Source of the DNA: an uncultured Acetatifactor sp.
GTDB taxonomy: Bacteria > Bacillota > Clostridia > Lachnospirales > Lachnospiraceae
DNA length: 41,742 nucleotides
Assembly (NCBI GenBank): GCA_934394665.1
Contig: CAKRRS010000015.1
Span: 1-41,742, forward strand
Direction of reading: 5' to 3'
Shown: positions 34,453-41,742 of the stretch, one piece after another
How the letters are laid out: each line of letters opens with the position of its first letter
How positions within the stretch are numbered: position 1 is the first letter of the stretch
Notes under the pieces: generated by a model
Databases searched by the model: none
Told to the model about the DNA's origin: nothing
What the model saw: the letters and a program-made list of their open reading frames with translations, nothing else
Made by a program: the position numbers and the translations under genes

Positions 34453-35408
34453 TTTGTCAGTTTTTCCACTCCTTCTATCACATAACGCTGTCTCTTAAAG
34501 CTCATATTCAGGATCACAGACAGATATTTGAAAATCAATGTCAGCATTACCGACATCATGAAAAAGCCAAAAGAGATCAAGGTCATCAGACTCATCCAGC
34601 CTTCCACAGGGCGCACCGTACTGAAGATAGAATACACGATCCAGCCAAACATGATCATCAACACAACAAACAAAATTCCACTGATCATCACGGAAAACTT
34701 TTCCAATACGTCAGTAAAAATAATCAAGGTGTCCAGTGCCAGGCTGCTACGGGTGTTCCGTTCTTCCCGGTTTCTCGCACCTTTTCCCATCTCCTTGTTG
34801 TCATAAGAAATCGTCTCCGCGCGCAGTCCGCAGTTCATATACATGGCTTTGCGGTAAGGAATATACGCATTCATCTGGTTCACGCGGTTCACCGCACGGC
34901 GCGAAATGATGCGGAATCTCTCCTGACGCAATTTATAGCTGTTGCGACTTCCCAGATTGTATACAGCATAAAAAAGTCTGGATGTGAATGCCACGTCCTT
35001 CTTCGGTGCCGCTGCCACCACATCATTGCCTTCCAGTGCCTTGTGATACAACTCCATGATCAGAGACGGTGCAAAATCCGGAATGCACTTGTCAAACTCA
35101 AACAGGAAATCGCCCACCGCCAGATCTCTGCCGGCATTCATGGCCATTTCCACACCCTGATAAAAGCTTAAATTGATCAGACTTACCACATGATGTCCGG
35201 TACTTTCTTCCAGAAAAGACCGGATCTCGGCAAGCGTGTTGTCCGTGCAGCAGTCATTGACACAGACCACCTCATATTTTTCAAAATTTTCTTCCATTGT
35301 GCCGCAGACTGTCCGCAGGAATTCCCGGATATTTTCCCCGTCATTATGCAAATACAGCACACAGGACACAAAATTCTTCTCTTTATTCTGCAGTGGTTCT
35401 TTTCCCAT
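34449..35408 (-). CDS. Degenerate GT2-like protein with two C-terminal membrane segments
   Basis: The 319-residue product keeps the GT2 fold pattern (VSCVLYLHNDGENI, CVNDCCTDNT, NLSFYQGVEMAMNAG), but the acidic metal-binding DxD is replaced by FEFDKCIPD (Asp106-Lys-Cys) and the usual P-x-Y-N-E start is altered to YLHND. Two membrane segments occur at about residues 235-300. Loss of DxD suggests a catalytically altered or structural subunit. The four-base overlap with the intact GT2 gene downstream supports a heteromer of an anchored scaffold and a soluble catalytic subunit. A divergent but active enzyme remains possible. The start has an AAAGGA site. Confidence 0.72.
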   Translation of the reverse strand: MGKEPLQNKEKNFVSCVLYLHNDGENIREFLRTVCGTMEENFEKYEVVCVNDCCTDNTLAEIRSFLEESTGHHVVSLINLSFYQGVEMAMNAGRDLAVGDFLFEFDKCIPDFAPSLIMELYHKALEGNDVVAAAPKKDVAFTSRLFYAVYNLGSRNSYKLRQERFRIISRRAVNRVNQMNAYIPYRKAMYMNCGLRAETISYDNKEMGKGARNREERNTRSSLALDTLIIFTDVLEKFSVMISGILFVVLMIMFGWIVYSIFSTVRPVEGWMSLMTLISFGFFMMSVMLTLIFKYLSVILNMSFKRQRYVIEGVEKLTK

Positions 35409-35519
35409 AGTTGTTTCCTTTTCTTCCTATCCCGTATCGAATTGCCAACTCTGCTTATTGCCAACAACCGACACTCGTTTCATACACAGATATCTGACTT
35501 TCAAAAATTCCAGCACAGC

Positions 35520-36686
35520 TCATTGGTCTAAATATGGATCCAGATCATATACCGTATTGATCTTGCCCGATAATACGCTGATAAAAGTAGGGGCTTTGGA
35601 AATTGCCCGGATCACCGTAGGTCTCGAATCATCGATCTCGGAAGCTTTCAGGATCGGCTTCATGGAAAACAGCGATGTTTCATAGCTGAATGCATATTCT
35701 TCGCGCAGATATTTTCTCGCCAGTGTCGACATATATTCCCATGCGCTCTCCGGCTTCCCCGGGCAGTCGTTACAGTTCCCCAAAAATCCGCCACGGCAGA
35801 GATTGCCACTGTCGATACTGTCACAGCCGGCATTGTTTTCGTTTGCACCCACGCAGGGGAACTGCGGTGTGGCATCATAGCTGGTCTTATGCGGCGTAAA
35901 TGTCACGGATGTCAGGGAATGGTATCCCGTTTTTCCGAAAGGCATAATCGAGAAAAACGGTCCGTCCATCACGGTAAAGCCGATATTTCTGATCTTGTCG
36001 CTTGCCTTGCAGAGAATAATCTCACAAAGTTCGTATTTCAAGCCAAAATCTTCTGTCGGAACCCCTTTGACTTTCCGGAGTACCTGATTTACCGAAGCAT
36101 AAGTTGCATTCAGTACAAAAGGGGCACGGTAACTTTCTGTTTTTCCTTCATAAAGCGCTGTCACTTCGTAGCAGTCATCCTGCTTTGTGATCTCTGTGAT
36201 CCCCCGTCCGAAATGCAGCTTCACGCCGGGATATTTTGCAATTTCCTCAAGCAGATAATCTCGCAAAATATGGGCATCATACGTATATTCCTCCGTCAGG
36301 AACGCACCGTCGCACAATCCCGGCTGAAAATATTCTTCTACCGGAAGTACCTTGCAGGGAATCCCCGCGTCCTTACAGAATTTCCGGAATTCTGCTGCGT
36401 CCGTCCAGGAAAAATGCGCCGATGTCGCATAAATCTGCTCAAATTTTGTATGAATGCAAAAGGAATAATCCTCCACAAACCGTTTGAAATAGCCTGCCGA
36501 TTTCATGGCAGTGGACAGAGACCTCGGGTAATGATACCCCATGTGCACTCTGGCCTGATTAATATATGTCGCTCTGGTAAAGGGGGCACGCTCAATTTCC
36601 AGTACCTCGACCTGCTGTCCCCGTCTGGCGCAGTACAATGCTGCATATAATCCATACAGACCCGCGCCGATGATCAGTTTATCCAT
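35520..36686 (-). CDS. FAD-dependent oxidoreductase with cysteine-rich insertion
   Basis: A DAO-type flavoprotein of 388 residues. The dinucleotide-binding fold is clear: LIIGAGLYGLYAA at residues 4-16, with the ribose-binding Glu30. A LNATYASVNQVL block lies near residue 195. Between residues 278 and 308 there are five cysteines spaced C-x9-C-x8-C-x7-C-x2-C, within a Gly/Asn-rich stretch, which could bind a metal or iron-sulfur cluster. No signal peptide, so it acts in the cytoplasm. Relatives oxidise amines or alcohols; in a glycan locus a nucleotide sugar or a lipid-linked sugar is a reasonable substrate, but this is inference. The start has AGGA at good spacing. Confidence 0.8.
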   Translation of the reverse strand: MDKLIIGAGLYGLYAALYCARRGQQVEVLEIERAPFTRATYINQARVHMGYHYPRSLSTAMKSAGYFKRFVEDYSFCIHTKFEQIYATSAHFSWTDAAEFRKFCKDAGIPCKVLPVEEYFQPGLCDGAFLTEEYTYDAHILRDYLLEEIAKYPGVKLHFGRGITEITKQDDCYEVTALYEGKTESYRAPFVLNATYASVNQVLRKVKGVPTEDFGLKYELCEIILCKASDKIRNIGFTVMDGPFFSIMPFGKTGYHSLTSVTFTPHKTSYDATPQFPCVGANENNAGCDSIDSGNLCRGGFLGNCNDCPGKPESAWEYMSTLARKYLREEYAFSYETSLFSMKPILKASEIDDSRPTVIRAISKAPTFISVLSGKINTVYDLDPYLDQ

Positions 36687-36772
36687 TTCTGCTGTCCTAT
36701 CTTTTTATTTTTTCCTATCGTTTGTCTTCGTTTTCTGCCGTTTCCGGACACTGCTTCCTTTCCATCACAATG

Positions 36773-38620
36773 TTACTCCTCTTTCTCGTGACGTTCCCGA
36801 TAGCTTCTGCCAGATCTCCAGGTGTGATCTTCCATATTGTATTCTGCGTGAAAAATCTCTGCCGATGCCAGTGCCAGTAAGAACGGCAGCACCAGCATCA
36901 CCGGATAGACATACCGCATCTGCACCGTGGGTCCCAATAACATCGTGCCATAATACCCACCGATCACCGTAAGCGGCAGGCAGAAACGTTTTTTGTCTGC
37001 AATTACCAGAATCGCTGCCAACGCCAGATACAGCCACAGAAAGCTTCCCGGTACAAAGAAATATTTTAACACCGGAATCTGCAGATAACTGTTATTCTCC
37101 GCCCAGTTCTCCAGCCGGTCAAACAGCCAGGGCCATTTGCTGTCCTTGTAGATACCTCTGTCCTTCAGCGTATCCTCTTCCCATCTCGTCTGCACATAAC
37201 TGAGTCCCGCTCTGCCTTCCACACGGTTCACTTCCGCATGGGTGACATCAAACGGAGATAAGAAACCTGCATTCGTAGCCAGTGCCGCATTGACCATATC
37301 CCCGGGATATTCTTTCAGCAGATGCAGATATGTCCGGATAAAATCTCCGGATCGGTAACGCACCACGTACGTATTGGTATGACGCTTGACCGGATCGGCA
37401 AATCCGGGATTATAGTCTCTGTAAGCCTCATCCAGGAGAAAATCATTGATCAAAGCCTTATCCGTCTCCGACATCGTGCCATCGTCTTCCGCAAGGACAC
37501 CTACCCCACCATGATAGACCATGCAGCGAGCCAGCTGCTGGATCGGCATGCTTAACATCTCCCTGCGATCCCCTTGTTCGGCATGGGTCAGGGAAAATAC
37601 CGCAGACAGCACAAAAAGCCCTACACAGAAAGCTGCCCCACTTACCGCAAACAACCTCCCCCAGAGCTTCCTCGCCTTTTTCCCGAAACAAACTGTCAGG
37701 AATTGAACAGCCAATAATACAAGCATGGCGTATTTGCCGTTGTTGCGAAACAGCATCATTCCCACAGTCGCGACTCCGAACAGCAGATCCTTACGCGTGG
37801 GACGCAGACTCCTGCGATTCTCCAGCAAAAGAGCTGTAAAGCTGGTCATCTGTAACAGCAAAAATGCACTGAACACCGTGTCTTTTGTCATGCTGACACT
37901 CATATACCAGTGAAACGGGAAAAACATTCCGAGCAACTGCACCGCAAGCTGCCAGCCTGCCGCAATTCTCCGGTGATGTAACACCATCAGCGCATATGCC
38001 ATGCTTCCTGCCAGAAGCAGCAGCTGCACTGCCGTATACGATGCCATTCCGGCATTCACACTTCCGAACATATGACTTCCCAGCCACAGCATTCCCTGCA
38101 AAAACAGGGTATGCACGATCGGGTGATGGTCAAAATAATAGTGCTCCGTGATCTGCCCGGTCTGCACCGGCGCATCATAAGCGCAGATGCCTGGATAATA
38201 AGCAAGATATACCGGCAGCCAGGCAAGTAATAACAACCCTAAACTGCCAAAGAAAATCTGACCGTCTGTACGGTTCTGTATCCAGATTGCTGTTTTATGA
38301 TAAAGTTTCGAAGTTCTTCTACGCTTCCGTGCAATCTGCTGTTCCGTTTTGCAAACGTTGCTTTGCTCACTTTCCGGAAGGTCGGCCTTTATGCTCTCGT
38401 GTTTCAAAAAGCGATACACCACAAGCGTCCCCACCGCGCCGAGCAGACAGCCGAGAATCACTGTCCACAGAAGCGTATTCCCCACATAACCGGGCGTCCA
38501 CACGATGTTGCCGGTCTGTGCCAGATCTTTTTCAGTTTTTGCAAAAAATACAAACAGACATCCCAACACGCACAGCAATATACAGCCTTTGCGTCTGGAA
38601 AGAATTTTCGTTTCCTGCAT
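36773..38620 (-). CDS. DUF6020-like polytopic membrane protein, probable GT-C enzyme
   Basis: A 615-residue protein with two N-terminal membrane segments, a basic cytoplasmic stretch (about residues 75-110), roughly nine further segments and a large extracytoplasmic loop around 340-490. The motifs YYPGICAYDAPVQ (Asp149) and FDHHPIVHTLFLQ (about 163-175) match my recollection of DUF6020 proteins. They place acidic and His residues as in GT-C enzymes with the D...DxHPP layout. Function has not been shown to my knowledge. It follows the first GT2 gene of the block by 48 bp, and an AAGGA site precedes the ATG. Confidence 0.72.
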   Translation of the reverse strand: MQETKILSRRKGCILLCVLGCLFVFFAKTEKDLAQTGNIVWTPGYVGNTLLWTVILGCLLGAVGTLVVYRFLKHESIKADLPESEQSNVCKTEQQIARKRRRTSKLYHKTAIWIQNRTDGQIFFGSLGLLLLAWLPVYLAYYPGICAYDAPVQTGQITEHYYFDHHPIVHTLFLQGMLWLGSHMFGSVNAGMASYTAVQLLLLAGSMAYALMVLHHRRIAAGWQLAVQLLGMFFPFHWYMSVSMTKDTVFSAFLLLQMTSFTALLLENRRSLRPTRKDLLFGVATVGMMLFRNNGKYAMLVLLAVQFLTVCFGKKARKLWGRLFAVSGAAFCVGLFVLSAVFSLTHAEQGDRREMLSMPIQQLARCMVYHGGVGVLAEDDGTMSETDKALINDFLLDEAYRDYNPGFADPVKRHTNTYVVRYRSGDFIRTYLHLLKEYPGDMVNAALATNAGFLSPFDVTHAEVNRVEGRAGLSYVQTRWEEDTLKDRGIYKDSKWPWLFDRLENWAENNSYLQIPVLKYFFVPGSFLWLYLALAAILVIADKKRFCLPLTVIGGYYGTMLLGPTVQMRYVYPVMLVLPFLLALASAEIFHAEYNMEDHTWRSGRSYRERHEKEE

Positions 38621-38668
38621 ACAATAGTTCCTTATATGTTATAATTTTCTATCTTTCTCAATGTTACC

Positions 38669-39619
38669 TTAGTTCGCACCATGTGTTCCGTGCGCAACAT
38701 GTTCTCCATGCACACGATTCAGGCGGTATTCAAAATCCTTACGATCCTTCGCTGCCATGACTTCCAGCATCATCCCGGCAAAAAAAGACTGGATTCCTGC
38801 CAGTAAGATAAATCCGCTGGCAATCAATGTCGGGAAACGGGGAACCAGTCCGGTATTCAGGTATTCCACAAATACCGGAGCAAACAGAATCACCGCAATC
38901 ACAATCAGCAGAAGCGCCAGCATACCGAAAAAGTGCATCGGCTTGTAATTTTTATACAACTGCATCATTTTACGGATCACCCGGAATCCGTCACTGTAGG
39001 TATTCAGCTTGGATTCGCTGCCCTGCGGACGGTCACGGTATTCCACTACCACATTTTCCACCTGCATATTGTAATTGACTGCATGGATCGTCATCTCTGT
39101 CTCAATCTCAAAACCCTTGGAAAATACCGGAAAAGTCTTCACGAATTCATAGCTGAATGCGCGGTACCCGGTCATGATATCTTTAATGTTGGCATGAAAC
39201 AGGCTATTGATTCCCGCGCGCATCAGACTGTTACCAAAATTATGGAACGGCCGCTTGTTCTCCGTAAAATAGGTAGACGACAATCTGTCCCCGACTACCA
39301 TATCGGCCTGATGATGCAATACCCTGTCCACCATTTCCAGCGCACAATCTAACGGATAGGTATCATCCCCGTCGATCATAAGATAACATTCCGCATCGAT
39401 CTCACGGAACATACGGCGGATCACGTTTCCTTTGCCCTGCGCATATTCCGGACGCACCACTGCCCCTGCCGCCAGCGCAAGCTCCGCCGTCCGGTCAGTG
39501 GAATTATTATCATATACATAGATCACTGCCTCCGGCAGATACTTTTTTACATCCGTTACCACTTTGGTAATTGTCTTTTCCTCATTATAGCAAGGTATCA
39601 GTACTGCGATCTTGTCCAT
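38669..39619 (-). CDS. GT2 glycosyltransferase with C-terminal membrane segments
   Basis: A 316-residue enzyme: IAVLIPCYNEEKTI, VYDNNSTDRT, an acidic MIDGDDTYP motif near residue 82, and DRPQGSESKLNT in the acceptor region, followed by two membrane segments (about 225-285) and a basic, His-containing tail (VHGEHVAHGTHGAN). This is the common bacterial polyprenyl-phosphate-hexose synthase type. It is the first gene of the long minus-strand block, with a GAGGAAG site in front of the ATG and a ~140-nt leader from the promoter proposed at 39766-39771. Its lipid-linked product may serve several of the downstream membrane transferases. Confidence 0.85.
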   Translation of the reverse strand: MDKIAVLIPCYNEEKTITKVVTDVKKYLPEAVIYVYDNNSTDRTAELALAAGAVVRPEYAQGKGNVIRRMFREIDAECYLMIDGDDTYPLDCALEMVDRVLHHQADMVVGDRLSSTYFTENKRPFHNFGNSLMRAGINSLFHANIKDIMTGYRAFSYEFVKTFPVFSKGFEIETEMTIHAVNYNMQVENVVVEYRDRPQGSESKLNTYSDGFRVIRKMMQLYKNYKPMHFFGMLALLLIVIAVILFAPVFVEYLNTGLVPRFPTLIASGFILLAGIQSFFAGMMLEVMAAKDRKDFEYRLNRVHGEHVAHGTHGAN

Positions 39620-39723
39620 TTTCTCTTCCTCTTACAAACTGTGTATTCGACTGATTTTACTCTGATGCCTTCAGACACCGCTCCTGCCTATAGGATTCCG
39701 GTTTGGGGTTGTCTTTTTTTACG

Positions 39724-39736
39724 ATCTCTGAGAGAT
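39724..39736. promoter_or_regulatory. Perfect 6-bp dyad in the leader of the first block
   Basis: ATCTCT and AGAGAT flank a single G. The dyad lies about 25 bases downstream of the expected minus-strand transcription start and could be a repressor site or a chance palindrome. Confidence 0.3.
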
Positions 39737-39765
39737 TTCTCCGGCATCTGTGCATATATAAAAAT

Positions 39766-39771
39766 ATTGTA
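39766..39771 (-). promoter_or_regulatory. Probable promoter of the first minus-strand block (extended -10)
   Basis: On the minus strand TGG precedes TACAAT, again an extended -10 (TGnTACAAT), the same type as at 21552-21557. The -35 region is weak. A start near 39759 gives a ~140-nt leader to the GT2 gene at 39619. Confidence 0.5.
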
Positions 39772-39833
39772 CCACGCTTGTCCTGTTACAGCCACTATTT
39801 TTCTAAAAGAATTTCCGGTATAAGCATTTCCAT

Positions 39834-39864
39834 GGTTCGCAGAACCCCAAAAACGTGTTATGAT
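39834..39864 (+). promoter_or_regulatory. SigmaA-type promoter with overlapping dyad for gene 39952
   Basis: TTCGCA (39836-39841) and TATGAT (39859-39864) are separated by exactly 17 bases. The -35 lies inside an inverted repeat, GGTTC-GCA-GAACC (39834-39846), a plausible operator. A GAGGG site seven bases before the ATG at 39952 completes the expression signals. Confidence 0.5.
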
Positions 39865-39951
39865 AGAAGCAGATTACCACTCAGTTGCTCTTCCCGGCAC
39901 CGAGACAGGTATGCACCGCATTGGATACTTTAGGATATCGAGGGATTTTTC

Positions 39952-41658
39952 ATGCAGACACTTTATAAACTATCATTAACTACCGTGAAACTACTGACAT
40001 TTCTTCTGGCACTCCTGCTGTTCGCCGGCAGCTTTCTGACCACTTGCTATACGGACAACATGGAGACCCAGCAGGTTCTCCTCCGGATTGATTCGCCCTT
40101 GTGGAATCTGTTGGCGCTTGCAGGCTATGCACTCCTGTTTGGGGGCTGTCTGCACCTGTTCTCCGGGATTGGGCAGAAATTTCGCAAGGGATTTCTTATT
40201 TTTACACTGACGCTGATTCTGTTTTCAGGGGTTCTGCTGATTCTCTTTGGGCGTACCGTCCCTGCAGCGGATGCATTATCCGTGTATAATGCGGCAGCGG
40301 AATGGATTCTGGGAAACACTGCAATTATCCACCCGACCGCCTCCTATTTATCCTATTATCCACAGCAGATTGGTCTGATGGCTTTTCTGGAAGCGTTGCT
40401 GCGTATCTGGAATCTCACGGGATTGTCGGTTCCGGCCTGGCATTTCATCAAATTTGTGTATGTCTGTCTGCTTTGCATGGCAGTTTTTTTCCAGTATCTG
40501 TCACTAAAGTATCTGTGGCCGAAGCATTTTGAGCCAATCTCCTGCTGTTATCTTGTCATGGTATGCTGTAATCTGCCCATGATCATGTACAGCTCCTTTG
40601 TCTACGGTGAGGTTCCGTCCTTTGCAGCGCTGTCTGTGGGCATATTTCTGTTATTGAAACTACTGAATGCCTGTGAGTACTCACATTCTGTCCCGGAAAG
40701 AGACGTCTGTCCTGCAGAAAACAGGGTGCTTTCACCACAATGCAGAATTCTGACTGCGCTCGGCAGCATCCTGTTCCTTACTTTAAGTGTGATGCTGCGC
40801 AAGAACTCTCTGGTTTTGATGATTGCCGTTGTACTGGTATTATTGTTTGAAGCACTGCATTCTGACCGTAAGATGAAAACCCGTTTGGGGCTGTTGGCTA
40901 TGGCAGTCTGCCTCACAGTTACCTCTGTGGGAATTCTGCCGTTTGTACAAAAATGCTACGAAAAAAAAGCCGGCAGTACCTTAAGTTCCGGTGTTACCGC
41001 TATGTCGTATTTTGCAATGGGCATGCAGGAATCTTCCCGCAGCTGTGGATGGTACAACGGTTTCAACATTGACACTTATGAGGCTGCCGGTATGGATTCC
41101 ACGCTTGCAAATGAGATCAGCAGGCAGGCAATTTCTGCGCGTCTGGAATATTTCCGGGAACATCCCGGTTATGCTGCCAGCTTTTATCTCCACAAGCATC
41201 TGTCCCAATGGGCGGACGGTACCTATGCCAGCAGACAGGCCACCCTGGCTACCTATGGCGGACGAAGTAATTTTTTCCGGGCAGTATACGAAGGATCTCT
41301 CGGTCAGAGTTATATTGAATGGTGCAATGCCTGGCAGAATGTGCTGTATCTGGGCGTTTTGTTGTTCTGTTTCCATGGGTTTACCACTTGCAGGAAAAAG
41401 GTTGCAGCTTCTGACAAGGCTTCTTCGCCTGCTTCGCATCGCGCTTCCTACAGCAGCTGTGATACTGATCGCACCGGAATGCTCTATCCGTATGTAGGAC
41501 TCATCGCTGTGTTCGGGGGCTTCCTGTTCCATACCCTATGGGAAGCCAACTCTCGCTACATCTTTCCCTACAGCCTGCTGCTCATGCCTTACTGTGCTGC
41601 CGGAATTTATGCAGGATTCCACATCGCGAGATGTCACTTGCATAAAAAAAGTTCCTAG
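39952..41658 (+). CDS. Polytopic membrane protein, probable GT39-like glycosyltransferase
   Basis: The 568-residue product has about eleven membrane segments and a cytoplasmic basic end. After two N-terminal segments the first large loop contains AADALSVYNAAAEW and SYYPQQIGLMAFLEALLRI, the layout of GT39-like mannosyltransferases, though the acidic residues are fewer than in the other family members here. It has its own promoter and reads outward from the locus on the plus strand, so it is probably regulated separately. Its stop codon at 41656-41658 is eight bases before the right inverted repeat. Donor and acceptor are unknown. Confidence 0.72.
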   Translation: MQTLYKLSLTTVKLLTFLLALLLFAGSFLTTCYTDNMETQQVLLRIDSPLWNLLALAGYALLFGGCLHLFSGIGQKFRKGFLIFTLTLILFSGVLLILFGRTVPAADALSVYNAAAEWILGNTAIIHPTASYLSYYPQQIGLMAFLEALLRIWNLTGLSVPAWHFIKFVYVCLLCMAVFFQYLSLKYLWPKHFEPISCCYLVMVCCNLPMIMYSSFVYGEVPSFAALSVGIFLLLKLLNACEYSHSVPERDVCPAENRVLSPQCRILTALGSILFLTLSVMLRKNSLVLMIAVVLVLLFEALHSDRKMKTRLGLLAMAVCLTVTSVGILPFVQKCYEKKAGSTLSSGVTAMSYFAMGMQESSRSCGWYNGFNIDTYEAAGMDSTLANEISRQAISARLEYFREHPGYAASFYLHKHLSQWADGTYASRQATLATYGGRSNFFRAVYEGSLGQSYIEWCNAWQNVLYLGVLLFCFHGFTTCRKKVAASDKASSPASHRASYSSCDTDRTGMLYPYVGLIAVFGGFLFHTLWEANSRYIFPYSLLLMPYCAAGIYAGFHIARCHLHKKSS

Positions 41659-41665
41659 CTTTTGA

Positions 41666-41741
41666 AAATGGCAAGTTAGTGAAATAAATATTTACAAAGG
41701 GACGGACTCCCGGAACGAACAGAATGCCTTCTGGAAGCTGT
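41666..41741 (-). repeat. Right arm of 76-bp inverted repeat bracketing the locus
   Basis: The reverse complement of this stretch matches positions 1-76 at 72 of 76 bases without gaps. The hairpins are conserved: GGGA/TCCC at 41699-41711 and CAGAA/TTCTG at 41720-41733. Relative to the gene ending just before it, it has the same orientation as the left arm has to its own terminal gene. Sequence identity stops abruptly toward the interior at both arms. Confidence 0.95.
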
Positions 41742-41742
41742 A

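Larger units (their letters stand above)
39620..39951. other. 332-bp divergent intergenic region
   Basis: The only gap above 300 bp. It separates the minus-strand block from the plus-strand gene at 39952 and holds one promoter candidate in each direction plus two short dyads (listed separately). No convincing small gene or tRNA was seen. A T-run at 39714-39720 has no stem before it, so I do not call a terminator. Confidence 0.7.

Noticed and set aside
35889..36650. Plus-strand open frame of about 253 codons opposite the FAD oxidoreductase
   Set aside because: Shadow of a well-supported flavoprotein gene; no domain recognised.
39711..39720. T-run resembling a terminator tail
   Set aside because: No GC-rich stem precedes it on either strand and no gene ends nearby.
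40981..41532. Minus-strand open frame inside the right-edge gene
   Set aside because: The plus strand encodes a continuous polytopic protein with promoter and ribosome binding site; the minus frame lacks both.
1..41742. tRNA, rRNA, CRISPR array, integrase or transposase
   Set aside because: None was found on reading through both strands; the inverted repeats have no associated recombinase gene inside the window.

Overview
The window is one continuous cell-surface glycan locus of about 41.7 kb. The organism is most likely a low-to-mid GC Firmicute, probably Lachnospiraceae-like. The grounds are strong AGGAGG-type ribosome binding sites, sigmaA-like promoters, use of TTG and GTG starts, and the many clostridial families of polytopic glycosyltransferases (DUF6044, DUF6077, DUF6020, GtrII, GT39-like). 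No taxonomic marker gene is present, so this is an inference. No tRNA, rRNA, transposase or CRISPR array was seen.

Layout: 31 of 33 genes read on the minus strand, in two long blocks. The upstream block (39619 down to 22325) starts at a divergent promoter region (39620-39951). It encodes cytoplasmic and membrane-linked GT2 enzymes, an unusual FAD oxidoreductase, a sugar 3-amino transaminase (FdtB/QdtB-like) with a GNAT acyltransferase, a GtrB-like polyprenyl-phosphate sugar synthase, and six large GT-C-like membrane proteins. The second block (21472 down to 75) starts at another divergent promoter. It encodes a GT52-type transferase candidate for nonulosonic acid, a PglK-like ABC flippase, a GT2, the pseudaminic acid set PseF/PseH/PseI/PseG with an embedded FkbH phosphatase and acyl carrier protein, an SGNH esterase, a GtrII/GtrB pair, WecE, and five more membrane proteins. 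Two genes read on the plus strand: a small domain-only membrane protein between the blocks (21692-22354) and a GT-C-like protein at the right edge (39952-41658).

How the parts may work together (inference): nucleotide-activated amino sugars (a 4-amino-6-deoxy sugar via WecE, a 3-amino-6-deoxy sugar via the FdtB-like enzyme, and CMP-pseudaminic acid) are made in the cytoplasm. An oligosaccharide is built on a lipid by GT2 enzymes and the putative pseudaminyltransferase, flipped by the ABC protein, and then decorated outside by GT-C proteins using polyprenyl-phosphate sugars made by GtrB-like GT2s. The FkbH-ACP pair beside PseH suggests that the pseudaminic acid carries a glyceryl-derived or other ACP-borne N-acyl group instead of plain acetyl. 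PseB, PseC, RmlA/RmlB, an initiating phosphoglycosyltransferase, a polymerase and a recognisable oligosaccharyltransferase are absent from the window.

The most striking structural signal is that the window is bracketed by a 76-bp imperfect inverted repeat (72 of 76 matching; 1-76 and 41666-41741). Each copy sits directly after the stop codon of the outward-facing terminal gene and contains two small hairpins. It could be a dispersed REP-like or 3'-end element, or the arms of a very large invertible segment.
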